Positions 1 to 12,024 of a DNA stretch of 39,483 bases are shown piece by piece (within the stretch, counting starts at the first letter, position 1; each line of letters opens with the position of its first letter). Source of the stretch: Saccoglossus kowalevskii (taxonomy: Eukaryota; Hemichordata; Enteropneusta; Harrimaniidae). Below the pieces are notes generated by a model. That model was not told the origin of the DNA. It was given only the letters and a program-made list of their open reading frames with translations, and did not search any database. The stretch lies in NCBI RefSeq assembly GCF_000003605.2, contig NW_003155248.1:37737-77219 (forward strand), read 5' to 3'. The position numbers and the translations under genes were made by a program.

Positions 1-3000
1 TAGAATGAACGATATTTAATTATTAGTTAATAAGAATAAAAACACTGGTTAAGTAGATAAGAGAAAACATGATTCGTAAATTAAAAAAAAGGCTTCATGT
101 AATTATTCATACCCAACACCAACATGTTATATGTCATACTTCTATGATTTCTGAAAAATGTTGAATGATTTTATTAGTCACTGAACATTATTATTTGCAT
201 ATTTCATATTTCCACAATGCTGGCATGGCCAATTATTAGTATTATACAAGCGCTCTTTATATTACTCTATAATTTGTGCACCTAATAATATATGACTATA
301 TTAACACTTTTTAGTGGCCTGAGCTTAATTTGCATAATGACATACAAGCCAGTTTAAAGTCTCATGATATTCGAATATAAATTAAGCACCATATTATACA
401 AAAACATCATGTAATATATCAATATTGACAATAAATCTAAAATTAAATCATATAATAGACGGAGAATGTCTTACTCTAGTTTTGCAATTTCTAATGAGTA
501 TTGTTAATTATAGATTAATAAATTGAATAATACATTCACATTATAAATCTTTTCAAAGTGTTATAGACCAAATTAAAGAACTTACATGCGGACAGGCGTT
601 CTGGAAACTGATTTGGTGGGTCTGTGACTGAATTATGCATATTATCTCACATATCATTGAACGTGGTTATTCAATACACACAGGCTACATGTAGTTACTA
701 TGCAGTAACACGTCATTGCTTTGATTTTGTAATTTCCAGGTCTGGCACATTTTATTTCAAAGAAATGTACGTGGTTTATAGCTAAACACATATGTGGTGA
801 TCTTGATCTATTTATGTTTACGTATGCAGTATTCAACTGTCATAAACGGAGGCAGTATTGTAGTGTTATGTTGTTTTTACACATACAACCATGTTATGTT
901 ATACATGCGTTTGTATCATACTCAGTTACATAGGAATCATATTATTTTGATAACAAGTAGATTGATTTTGAACCAAATACACTAATCAATATGCCTTCGT
1001 AAAGCTTTTAATTATTATATGCGACAACTCACAAATAACCTAGTCTATAACTTTTGCTATATTTTATCAACAGATATTTTGTTGACAAGACGCAGTCAAC
1101 GTATATATGACTTTCTAGTTCATTTCCCAAATCGTCAATTGTTATACTGTGGAATTAGTTTCTTTTACTACTATACAGACACTGACAACGCGCCCTTAAT
1201 GAATATACGCTTACATACGCAATAAACCAGTGTAAAATACCCACTGTTACGTAGGATCGGATCTCGTATTTTCTGAGGAATATTAAACGGCAAGCTGTGA
1301 GCATGACTTTTATCTCAAGTCTCTACAAAAAATGCACGTTATTAAACATGACAATTAAGACGCTTAATTAACCGAATTTAGCATTTCGTGAAATTAAATC
1401 ATATTGCCACTTATTTTTGCAAATCGCCCCACTTAAGATGTAAAGCAGGTCAGTTGACTAGTTTTGTCGTAACTTCATATGTTTTGTTGACAGTGAATGG
1501 TCACAATACCTCAGCGGAAGTACAGTCGTGATATTCTGTGTCATGTAGTTACGATATATTTGATTTGTTGTCAACTGCTACACTATAATGCTAGTGAGTG
1601 ACCTCACCCGACTAATGTTGGTACTTGAATGGCCGAAGTTAAAGCAGTGTGACATGATGCATGATGTCCATTTTTGTGCAAAAACTTTACATTGTTTGGT
1701 ATGTAATTTTTTTTCATTTTTATCGGTTAGATGTTTTTGACAAACTATATCTTGCTTTCACTCGAATAGTAGTGTATGTTTTTTTCAATACAAAATATAA
1801 ATAATTAAATATTTAGGCAACGTACTATTTAATAGTAGTAGTAGTTTAATCAGCTGCCCTTCACATAATTTTGATAATACAAAATTAAACAAATACATAA
1901 CTGTAAGGTCAAAATTGAGAGACAGCTATCACGGATTTTGAAAGAATTGTTTACATACGCTGTTGTGGCTTCGAGTTCTGGCTTTAAATAAGATTCGAAA
2001 TTAACATAACAACGCAATCTACCAAATCGACCTTTCGCTGCCGACGACAATAACTATGATATAACCTTTTGTGAAATAAACCTAATACCACGTTGCTGTC
2101 TCACACTTGCTGTTCATACAAATCCAAAAACATAATCGATACATTGACTCTCTGGTCTGTGTTGTCTAAGTAATCCTCCCCGCCGAGTGTTGAGCTTTTT
2201 TATGAAATTCTGTAGGATACCGGAGCATATCCATTTTAATCAGTGTAAAAACAGAAAATCCAGTTTCACCTAGAAGTACTTCAATATGTACACTTGTTGT
2301 AATCCTTAATAAAAATCTACAAACAATAATTTTCACCTTTTCTACATACCCCATAAGCCTATATTTCGACCACATAACACATTACTGGGACAACTGGAGC
2401 ATTCAATAACATAAAAGCTTCACTTTAGGAAGACCACCAATTTTCTTTATAACAATCTGTATTTGATATAACGCTTTTTTTCCCATTAGATGCTAGGTTT
2501 TCCCTTACCGGCATCCATACAAGTTTTTATGAAAATAATAAATCTAGGTAGTTGTATTGCTTTACTACCCTAAGTACAATGCGCCTGTATGCGGAAAACT
2601 ACAATATTCGTTTTATCCAGATTTACCAATAAGCCCTAAAGAAATTTAACTTTCCCTGCTGCAGTAGAGTAGACATGTAGAACACTTCGGCAACATTAAC
2701 AGCATGCATTAAATACCCTTATTTGTGAAATAATTTGTGACGCATATACTCCATTGCTTAAAATGCACTAAATAAGAAAAAAATAACCATACAACCTTGT
2801 CTTGCACCCATAGTGCAACCAAAAGTTCCCAACTGCACATACCACAACATTTTATTTCGCTGTACATTGTCCACAGGGTTGTTAGAACTCTGCCATGCAA
2901 TCCACGAGAGATAAGTCTGTAAAATATAAATGAGTGTTTAATCTTTCGAGAAATCTATAAAAATACAATACATACACCTTTCGTTATAAATATATCTGAG

Positions 3001-5194
3001 CTAAGCACTGCAGTAAAAATACATTGTCAAAAGTGCTCTACCCTATACGAAAGCCGGCTGGGGCCGAAAAAATAACGTTCTCTTCTATAGCCCACTTCTC
3101 TATACGGCAATTTTACTTCATAATTTTAGTAAAAATTTTACTTAACGACTACAACAGCAAGATGTTGGTTAATATCCACCTTTTTGTGTAACGAGAAAAT
3201 AACGCCAAGCTGAGCGTGTATTTTGACTCCGAAAGAAAATAAATGCATGTTATCCCCACAATGACTAAACATTTTATTTACAATTCCATCTGGACAAGAT
3301 GTTTTCCCAACTCTTGTGTTTTAGATATAAATTGTGAACTCTTGAAACGTAATGTCTTTGTTGACTGCTAAAGGCACATTAACGTAACTCATGAGAGTCG
3401 TGTTCTTGTCATTTGTCAATAATGTTGTTTTCTAAAGTTACATCTTTTTTTTTCTGATGATACAATTCTTTAAAATAGTTAAACCAATCCAATGAACGAA
3501 AATTACCCACTGAGAAGGCAGTCTATTTTGCCCGCCTAATTCCCTTAACCACCCTCCAAAAATAACCTGCGTGCAGAGTAATAACATATTACTCTCTTGC
3601 TTTGGTTTTACGCATTCTCCTAAAAACGGTTTCTAATTCAAATATAATGTCTAATTATTAATTAATTATTAATTAATTTAAAAGCTCAAAGCTTGTTCTC
3701 AAAACCTCCACAATGCACTATTTGCATTATCCATTTTATTTCCTTTCTTAATAATATTTCCATTAAAATCTCGACGGCTTTCTGTGTGCCAAACTGCTGA
3801 ATAGCTTACTGCAACTTTGGTAAGTGTGCTCATTTTGTAACTGAGAATGTAACCATCCGGTATTCCATGATAAAGTAGGCGAAAAGAATCTACAAGCTAA
3901 TGTGTTATTAAAATTCTTTGTGTTTTCTACGCTTGATTTGTTACAACACAGGGCTTTGCTACCCCGCTAAAGGCAATGAAATTTTCACGTTAAAAGTAGT
4001 GCACTTCTTGCCGTCGATTACTAACTTATCACACGACATATGTGCCTGTTTGCCACCTCTAGCTTCAACCATAGATGGAAATAGCGTCTTACGGTTTTCT
4101 CTTACTTGTACTCTTATATACTGTAATTTCAACATGTTTTACAAACTTAATTGAAATCGAACGAAAATTAGCACAGTTGATAATCTTTAATACAAACCTG
4201 AAAACACTTAACATAAAGCATTAGCTCCTATCGTGTAAGAATAATCCCCAGTTTATGCCTAAAACCGGAACCGGTCTGAATGTATTGCAATGCTCAGAGG
4301 GAAGTGCTGTAAGTAAAGAAAAAAATAAACTTGTTTTAGTATCATGCTCTAAACGGGTATGTGGTATGTAAACAGCTCTGTTTTTTTTCAAGATTACTCT
4401 TAGAACATTAGGCAATTATATTGATACATTGTGTTTATTTTTTATAGCATATCTTCTAGACAATTCGTAATACTATTTGTACACATGTCGCCTGATATCT
4501 ACTGAATTAGATCATTGGATCATGTTCCAATCTTTCCATCCGCTTGTTTATAGTTTTGTTGTTTAAAACGAAACCAACTCCTCGTCCGTCACACCCTAGT
4601 TTTACAAGTTCTACTCCCGTGACGCACAGGATAAGCAATACAAATGTGATTGTGCTAATACTTACTTCTACTTGCTCTGAACATCTGTTCTTGATGTGTG
4701 GCACAGTCAAATGACTAACGATTTTCTCTCTTATCTTGCTTGACCCAACTAGGTGAGCGAGTTGTTACTTTTGGTTTAATAATTCATGGATTATTCGTTA
4801 ACACATTATGTATTATGTGAATATGTATTATCATTAGTATAATTTCCCATAACTTTGGCTAAAGTAGTGAATGCAAAGATCAATATAGGGCATAAATTGT
4901 ACCACATTGCATGGAGTTTTCTGGACAACTCAAATGTGTGTTGTGAACTCAAAGCAACTGATCGCGATCTTGAATTAAACTATGGTAGTGCCACTGTCTT
5001 TTAAGAAAATTCATGCTTATGTAATTTTAGGATAAGTAAAGTACACAAACTCTCTACAATTTGGTGACACAACCTGAATTCCTGGCGAAAGCACTTCCTT
5101 TGAACTCAACACTAGGTGCTTCAAGGTTCTGACAGTGTTTGTATACACATCCAGATTATATTAGTGTGAAGAAGCAGATGTATGTTGTTGGTTT
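1..5194. other. Gene-free AT-rich sequence
   Basis: I found no supportable exon here. The open frames are all under 80 codons, occur on both strands and show no domain-like composition. The stretch contains an AT-rich TTAATTAATTA-type simple repeat near 3650-3680. No RNA gene was recognised. Confidence 0.6.
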
Positions 5195-5450
5195 CTATTA
5201 TATTCAATGCAAATATATAAAAATGTTTCTTTTATATCCAATGTAAATGAAAATGTTTTTGTTCATGTGCAATGCAAATGACTAAATAACTGAGGCTATC
5301 GGGTCAATAGAAATGAATAAAATGTTTAGTTTCTGTGCAATGCAAACGAATACAAATGTTTCTTTTATATTCAATGTAATATTAAAAAATGTTTCTATGT
5401 TCAATACAAATGATTGATTTTTTGCAAATGACTAACTGACTGAGGCTACA
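5195..5450 (+). repeat. Degenerate minisatellite (AATGTTTCT / CAATGCAAATGA)
   Basis: Variants of CAATGCAAAT and AAAATGTTTCTTTTATAT alternate through this block. A longer unit ending in GCAAATGACTAA.TA/TG-ACTGAGGCTA occurs at 5274-5299 and again at 5424-5450, a period of 150 bases. The block looks like a decayed tandem array with shorter internal repeats. Confidence 0.6.
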
Positions 5451-5923
5451 CATGCGATATGTTATGACTTTGTCTGGTGCCCACTTCAAATTGATGCACA
5501 CTGTATTCTACTGAACAAATGAACAACTCAGTAATTTTGTACACTATATACACGGAGTTGTTTGCAATTTGGCTGTATTTTCGACGTGAATTCGAATATA
5601 ATGTATCGCCGTTGCGTATTGCCATCCACTGAAAATAATTGTCAAACAACAAAGTTCGTCTTATAAGAGAAACGACACACATAACGTACTTATCATTGTA
5701 CGGCTTCTAAACAGCTATATTGAAAGGTCATTTAGGTAATGTATACCCTGATATCTGTTCACACCCCAAGCTACCTAAATAGCCACTTCAACTATCCATA
5801 TGTCATATATAATATTATATTACATTTAAAGGAATACACAGTGTTATTCCGAGATTCGAATTGCACATGCCCATCACTGTGAATGCACATGCAGTGCAAG
5901 CTATACCGAGCTTTTTTTGATGA
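5451..5923. other. Intergenic sequence, nothing recognised
   Basis: AT-rich sequence with a 78-codon antisense frame that has no coding character. No repeat or RNA was recognised. Confidence 0.5.
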
Positions 5924-5995
5924 CAGGAAGGGCGTTATAGCGTAACGGGAGAGAGTCTACTGACTGCGCCGAGTTTGAATTTGTCTTGATGCATG
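5924..5995 (+). repeat. tRNA-like fragment, possible SINE head or tRNA pseudogene
   Basis: TAGCGTAACGGG at 5938-5949 fits the pol III A-box consensus (TRGYNNARNNGG). It is followed by an anticodon-arm-like ACTGACTGCGCC and then AGTTTGAATTT (5972-5982), a degraded B box (GGTTCGAATCC). The spacing is too short for an intact tRNA, and no full cloverleaf can be drawn. A tRNA-derived SINE 5' end or a decayed tRNA is the best reading. Confidence 0.3.
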
Positions 5996-6900
5996 ATTAA
6001 ATGTTTGTTATTTACATGTTACTAATGCTCATATCAAATATTATAATAAAAATATAATTCACTGTGAAAATGTCTTTACTTATGGAAACACTGAAAAGTA
6101 CTCCAGACGTAAACAAATGCACATGTTAATTGGTAGCATATTATATAAATTAAATCCTAGGACGTCTTCGTTGAAACGCAGTTAAATGTGTTCAGCCGCT
6201 ACTAAATTTAAACATTTTAGTTCAATTTTCAATTTAGTTCACATGCCATGGAACGTACAAAAAATTAAGTTTGTGCGTTACCCTCATATTAAGTAGTTGG
6301 AATTATAAAGTTGTTTTCTTCATATAATTCCAGTGTTTCACAGGCACCAGAAAAAGTAATATGTTATCACTAATTCGTCAATCGCGTGGCTTATATGCAA
6401 AATATATGATGTTTAAAGTCGCTAATTTAGATATCACTGTTTTTGAGGTTTTTGAAGATTTGGTGAGAGCGCCAACTGGAGCTCAAAGTATCATTTTTTA
6501 AGTTATAACCCATAAAAACTACGCCGCAGCTGTATCATGACAGCGCCACCTAACACCACAGTGTGCTTCGTGTGAGTTATTGTGATTTAGGGAATAGAGC
6601 TCAATTACCAACGAATGAGCAGTGATGTCAGAATAAATAAGCTAATACAGGATCTGAGGTGCCAATGTTTGGTTATTAATGCCGAAAATATAGTAAGGTG
6701 CATATCCTAACTTCACAGGTTGGCCCCTCATATCGGAATCACAATCATCGCATTGTAACCCTATATTGTTTTAGGGAACAATGGAATTTCCCAGGACTTT
6801 ACATGCCCTTAAATTAACTTCTGTGTGTGTTTTTCTGATTTCCAATGTCTTCACGTATCAATACTGTGTTTGTTGTGTGGCTCAGCCGATTTCTCTCAAA
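5996..6900. other. Intergenic sequence, nothing recognised
   Basis: AT-rich sequence without exon-like frames. It includes a slightly more GC-rich stretch (about 6460-6600) containing GCGCCAACTGGAG and GCGCCACCTAACA, which may be mobile-element debris but cannot be classified. Confidence 0.45.
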
Positions 6901-6904
6901 CAGC

Positions 6905-7265
6905 TGGTCACATCCACCGTTGCCAAGGCAACCACCACAAATAATTTTGAATAGCTTCGCGAACAATGTATCCCATCCTATGTATATGACTGAAATGGCA
7001 GACATATCCCATTATACTTAGCTTGAGTATGGGCACAAAGTTACTATTTGTTTGTTTTTTGATATCTTTTCTTTGAACGTGAAGTTTGACCTGAAACTTG
7101 GAGTAATTTTTCACCTGCAACGGTTTTGTTCATACTTAGCAGGTAATATCGTGACTCTAGTAAAATCGGTAAAAAATTCTAACACACCGTTGCCATGGCA
7201 ACGACCCAAAAGATGGATTTTTGAATTGTTTGCACAAAATGTATTCCCTCCTACCAGTCTTGCAA
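6905..7265 (+). repeat. Degenerate direct duplication carrying X-box-like palindromes
   Basis: GTTGCCAAGGCAAC (6919-6932) and GTTGCCATGGCAAC (7189-7202) are palindromes that match the RFX X-box consensus. Each is followed by about 55 related bases (AATAATTTTGAAT..., then GAACAATGTATCCCATCCTA versus CAAAATGTATTCCCTCCTA). This gives a direct repeat with a 270-base period. A third, shorter palindrome lies at 35618-35630. Confidence 0.55.
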
Positions 7266-7683
7266 TAGCAGTGTTCAAATAATCATGCCTTTTATTTGGC
7301 GCTCCGACGAGTGGAGACTCGTGCCGAGATTTTTACACTGTATCAACGTAAGCCCCATTTAATCTGGAGAATTTAGAGAATATACATTCGAAAAAAATAC
7401 ACATTGACATAAATCTGATATGAATCGGTGTGAGTGTGATAATATCACTACAGGTGGAATTATGTGAAAGCAATTCATACTACAATCTACACATATTGCA
7501 TTGGCCAGACTATTAAACATAGGTGACGTACTTATCCACCTTGAATGTATGAGACGATTTGACATGATTTCAAGTAAATTGAAATCATTACATGCATGAC
7601 GATAATGGGATTGAAGGTATGAATCACTCCACTGCGACCCATGTGTTTATTAAACACAATTGTATCATGATAAAACAGTGTGC

Positions 7684-8110
7684 ATCATTATGCAAATTAA
7701 GTAATTATTATGGATATATTTAAACCTGTAACTACTGTCTTACCAGGACTCATTAACATATGATGATGTACTTGAGATATTGCTGGAACAGAACAATGAT
7801 TAATTAGTATGCAAATTAGGTAATTGATAGGCGCAGATTTTAAGGAAAAACTAACCACGTCCGGCAATGTCACATGATAAATTTATACCAAGTTTTATTT
7901 AATGTGGTAATTAGTAATATCAGTGAAAAATCTGACAATTTATACATATTTCACCCCAAAAACTGATCGATTAAGTCTGTGCTTTGTTCTAAAGCAACAA
8001 TGTATCAATTTACATTGACATGTGATGATTAGTACTTCAGATATCAGTTGAAAAACCGTGAAGGTAATGTAAAGTATTATGCAAATTAGGTAATGAATAT
8101 GCACGGTGAT
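7684..8110 (+). repeat. Imperfect repeats carrying ATGCAAAT octamers
   Basis: ATTATGCAAATTA(A/G)GTAAT recurs, with the octamer at 7690, 7809 and 8079. The last two copies share about 50 upstream bases (ACAT(A/G)TGATGAT..TACTT.AGATAT), indicating an old duplication of about 270 bases. The octamer is also the POU/Oct site, but no regulatory role can be shown here. Confidence 0.5.
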
Positions 8111-8499
8111 ATCTGTGGACCAGAAATATATGGATAAACAAATACACAATCATATACACAAAGGCAGGACACCTGCTAAGACTCTTATTGCGTACTTTGC
8201 CCACGGAAGTATTATAATTGATGAATGATGTGTCGAAACTGTGTGATTTCCCACTGACTTGGAGGAAATAAGTATACCCAGTAGTTATTGTGTTCATTGT
8301 ATGTTAGACTGATTCAGTACACGAATGCGGTGATCGACAATCGGAATAACGTTGGTTTACGTAAGAGATGTTTGTGTCTCGGATTCATGGACCCTTTTTG
8401 GTCACTTGATGCATTTCAAGTTAAATAAAACCTTATTGAAATAAGAAAACAAGTCTGAAATTACTAATTAGTGTTCACGATAAGCGATTCAATCCGATA

Positions 8500-9545
8500 T
8501 AATATAGACGTGTGTGCAATCAATGATGAGCGTTGATTTTTCCGCAAAAATCAACGTCTCCCGGTCACACACACGCACACTGTAATGGCGCAAATTAAAG
8601 TGTCTGTTTTGGGTATATGTAATTCATTGGGCAGTAATACATATATACCTATGTTACAAATATATGTGAAGTGACAACTACAGTATACCATTGTGAAACA
8701 TGTTCTTCGTTAGTGAAGCTATTATTTTTGCTTGTATTAATTCCACATTTAACAGGTTGTCTCTATATAATATAGCAGCAACTACCGTGGAATGATTAAG
8801 TGCTGTTCATAGCCTTAAAATGATAAATCATATTATAATAATAATGTACTGAGTGCAGTTCCCTGGGTATTGTTACTGTTTTAATAATATGAACAACGTT
8901 ACGTTAATTTATTTGTCTCTGAATTAAACGGTTTTCAATACAGAATAATTCTAAAAGGCCAAAACACATTGATAAACGATCTCAGTGCTCAATTTACTGT
9001 CCATGCAGTGATCTCAGGGTCAAGCCTAGTTTTCAACTATGCCTATGGGTGCGTGCCGTAATATTTCCTTAGCTACGCCTGGCGGCTAAAGGCTAATTAT
9101 TAGTGCAAGTGGCTTAAGATCTAATAAAAGTACATTGTCAATTGTAACAGAAACAATTGAAGGAAGCGAGCGATGCCGAAAAGAAACAACAACAAAACAT
9201 TACTAAGTTACTGATAAAGTTGTAGCTTGAAGATGAGATCTGAACTCAATATACTAAAACACGAGGATGAATAAATAGGTTAGAGCGTAATGGGTAGTCG
9301 AAAATAGGTTATGCATAATTGTGTGGGTGGGCTAATAATAGATGATTGCCATTAATTTGTGTGCTAATTGATACAATCTGGAAAGGTTATTATGAGCAAT
9401 AACGGATTTCGCGTTGTAGTATACTAAATTGGAAAGACGATAAAAGCTTATGCTCTGCAAAAGCGAAAAGTTTAGTCCGAAGCCATAAACATTGGTAACA
9501 CTACGACAATAACTTTCTATTTTCGACATTGTGAAATCCTTCATG
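8500..9545 (+). repeat. Dispersed repeat family, copy A
   Basis: This is homologous in order to copy B (about 33765-34510). Shared blocks include GTGTGTGCA..TGAGCGT, CTCAGGGTCAA, AGCTACGC, GAAAG.GAGCGATGCC, AATAAATAGGTTAGAGCGT and GTGTGCT.ATTG.TACAATCTG. Copy A has an extra segment of about 230 bases (near 8700-8930) absent from B. No open frame is conserved, so it is probably a non-autonomous mobile element. The ends are approximate and no target-site duplication was identified. Confidence 0.6.
8531..8556. repeat. Perfect 11-bp hairpin in dispersed repeat A
   Basis: CGTTGATTTTT and AAAAATCAACG are exact reverse complements separated by CCGC. Flanking GTGTGTG and CACACAC tracts could extend the pairing. 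In copy B the corresponding site (about 33806) has decayed. Confidence 0.7.
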
Positions 9546-9797
9546 AATGGAAATGCAGTAAATCATACTTAATATGATAATATGTTAATCATACATACAA
9601 ACAACTTTCGTTATTCACATGTAATTGGAAAAAATAAAAGGTATTATTATTATGCATATAAAACGCATTAGGATATAAATTATTGATGATATATATCTGG
9701 TTTCACTAAACGGAAAGTATTCATCAAACTGTTTGATTTAGGAATATCAGACTAAGTACAAAATTTCAATGAAAGTTCCTGGTAGCAAAGATACAGT

Positions 9798-10208
9798 TTG
9801 TATACGGTATACAGGAGTATACGTACATTCATGCTAGTTACATTAATTACGATTACCATTATGAATTGCAAACAACTCATGAACCATGGAATGCAGCTGA
9901 CCAAGGCAAACCATAAATGTATTAATTTAGAAACTGCTGAGAAGAATGTATGTCTTGTGAATTGCTGCGCACACATGTACAGTGAAAATGAACAAGAAAG
10001 CAAGCCGGCTTGAGCCTCATTGGAAGGTAGTTGTCAATATTTCTTGAGAAATTATTATGTAGAATTTCAATTGAACGAATTGCAACAAATAAACATGATA
10101 GCGGTAGCTTTCATGATGGTGCAAACACAACTGTACTCGACGAAAGAAGTTGAACTGCACTACAAAATACACCCATTTACCGATATCCTTCAAAGCTGGG
10201 CTTTTTAA
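9798..10208 (+). other. Weak protein-like frame interrupted by one stop
   Basis: One forward frame runs about 137 codons with a single TGA (10011-10013). The first part has a short hydrophobic stretch and a Cys cluster (NVCLVNCCAH). The second part ends in TDILQSWAF. Frames on the opposite strand are also open. It has no recognised domain. It may be a decayed coding fragment or chance. Confidence 0.2.
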
Positions 10209-11955
10209 CTTATTTCGTTCCAAATTTACATAAACAACTAAATCAAACGTTATTTAACAGAGTAAAATAAAATGGACCTGGAGGAGAAATGATGCTGGTT
10301 TTATGAGGTTGATAGTATACCTGTTCTGATATATTTGTATTAATACTTATTTCCTTTATGCTTAAAAACAAGTAAACAATTTTCTCATGAGCACAGAATA
10401 GTCGCATATGACAATTTACCTGAATATAAATTCAAAATAAATCATCTAAGAGGGGTTTGTGATAAAAAAAACAAGTGTCTATCAACATTACTTATTGTGA
10501 CATAGTGTATATTAGTAGTCATAATCAACTGCATAATTTTTAGACATGCCTGTACTGAATATAAACGAGTTAGTAAAAAGCAAGTTATAATACGAGACTT
10601 GCATTTTTCAGTTACCGTTAAAACTAATAACTATTTAAGTCTCAAAAACACGACACACCGACTTACAAACACATTTCTTTTACTTAAACATAACCTATAC
10701 CCTTGACAGAATGACATCGGCAATTAGTTAGAGCATATACAAGCTGCTAGTATGCAAGTATGCCTATTATGTATGCATACTATTTTAATACATTATCTAA
10801 TTTGATAGATTATGATCAATTTTGACAGCTACTTTTTAGCCTTACGTTCGAAAATCGACGCATCTCTTCTCTAGTCCGGAAAATGATATCATCATATAAA
10901 ATTCAATATTGCGTAGTATACTAAGTGTCTGGCATGTTTAGACCAACTGTTAGTCATAAGTACGACCTTTATTAGGAATACGTAATTTCATTACATTTTT
11001 GATGGGCGTGACAGCAATAATAAATGTTCCCTTTTTATTTTTTCTGACCAACTGATGTATTCCAAACATTTTTAGAAAAATCTTCGATCTTAAAGCGCAG
11101 AATTTACTGTTTCTCTGTTATTAAAGAGTAAATTATATCAAGACTAATGTGATGTCACACCAGGAAGACCAGAAGTGTTATCACTGAGTAGCAACTTTGT
11201 GGGAAATATACGTGAACGAAATGGTTAACAAGCACAGTACTAGTTGTGTGCTTTTTCGTTGATTCTGTTAGTTAGTTCGTGCTGTTATTTCACTTATTCC
11301 CTGCGACTGACTTTTAATGAGCGGATGAACCAGCACTGAGCGAAGAATACGGTATTGATCCACACCAGATTTTTAGATTATTATATGTTTGTAATCGTAG
11401 TTATATCTGAACTTCACGGGTTTATGGAAACACAACAAGCTGCATCTATTTTCGAGTCTGACTCATTCTCAATTTGTTTTGTTCCAGGAAGTGTTTATAC
11501 CTCATGTTACATACAATATGTACTACGTTTCAATGTGAAAAATATACAGCACAATGCTTTGGTCGAAACGCAGACCTCACACATAGGTAGACGTTAGTCA
11601 CGAAGACAAAACTACTCAACTATTTTTAACACTTCTGGTACTATTAAAGTGAAACAATAAACAATGCAAAATGCCCTAAATACATTAGTCTTTGAATCAT
11701 AAGGAAAATACAAACTCTAGGAGATTATACCGTAAAACCGAATCAAGGAATATGCCTATTTTAAAACTTAAACAATCATGAATTGTTTTGATATTACTAT
11801 AACGTTCTGCTTGTGGCAGAATGTACTGTTATTTCTTGGCTTATAGCACTTTCAGTATACATGATTCAGCATATGCACTAGTAAAATAGACAGTATCCAT
11901 TACTTCTTTCCCACGGAATCTCATTGCGAAGGTCGACGCACATTAGGTGGAAGAC
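10209..11955. other. Upstream region of gene 1, no feature assigned
   Basis: No additional EGF, PAN or TM-like exon was seen, and no TATA-plus-initiator arrangement can be assigned with confidence. The promoter and any 5' UTR exon of gene 1 presumably lie here. An 80-codon frame at 11355-11597 has no domain-like character. Confidence 0.5.
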
Positions 11956-12024
11956 ATGGTGAACAAGATATTTCCGATACACCAAGAGGATCCGATAGTT
12001 GGGAAGGATCAACTTAAAGATGCG
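11956..12024 (+). CDS. Gene 1 exon 1: cytosolic N-terminal tail
   Basis: This encodes 23 residues beginning MVNKIFP and ending KDA. The ATG has G at -3 and G at +4, a favourable Kozak context. An in-frame TAG sits four codons upstream, so the reading cannot extend further 5'. The donor is GCG|GTAATA, phase 0. The tail is hydrophilic with no recognisable signalling motif. It aligns loosely with exon 1 of gene 2 (24246-24332). The bases just before the ATG (GTGGAAGACATG) are nearly identical in both genes and in the relic at 18486. Confidence 0.7.

Noticed and set aside
7690-8086. Spaced ATGCAAAT motifs as a CRISPR-like array
   Set aside because: Repeats are few, degenerate and unevenly spaced, and the genome is clearly eukaryotic.
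11944-11946. TAG just before gene 1 exon 1 as a splice acceptor (CATTAG|GTGG)
   Set aside because: The equivalent positions in gene 2 and the relic lack AG, although the surrounding block is conserved. It is better read as 5' UTR with an in-frame stop.
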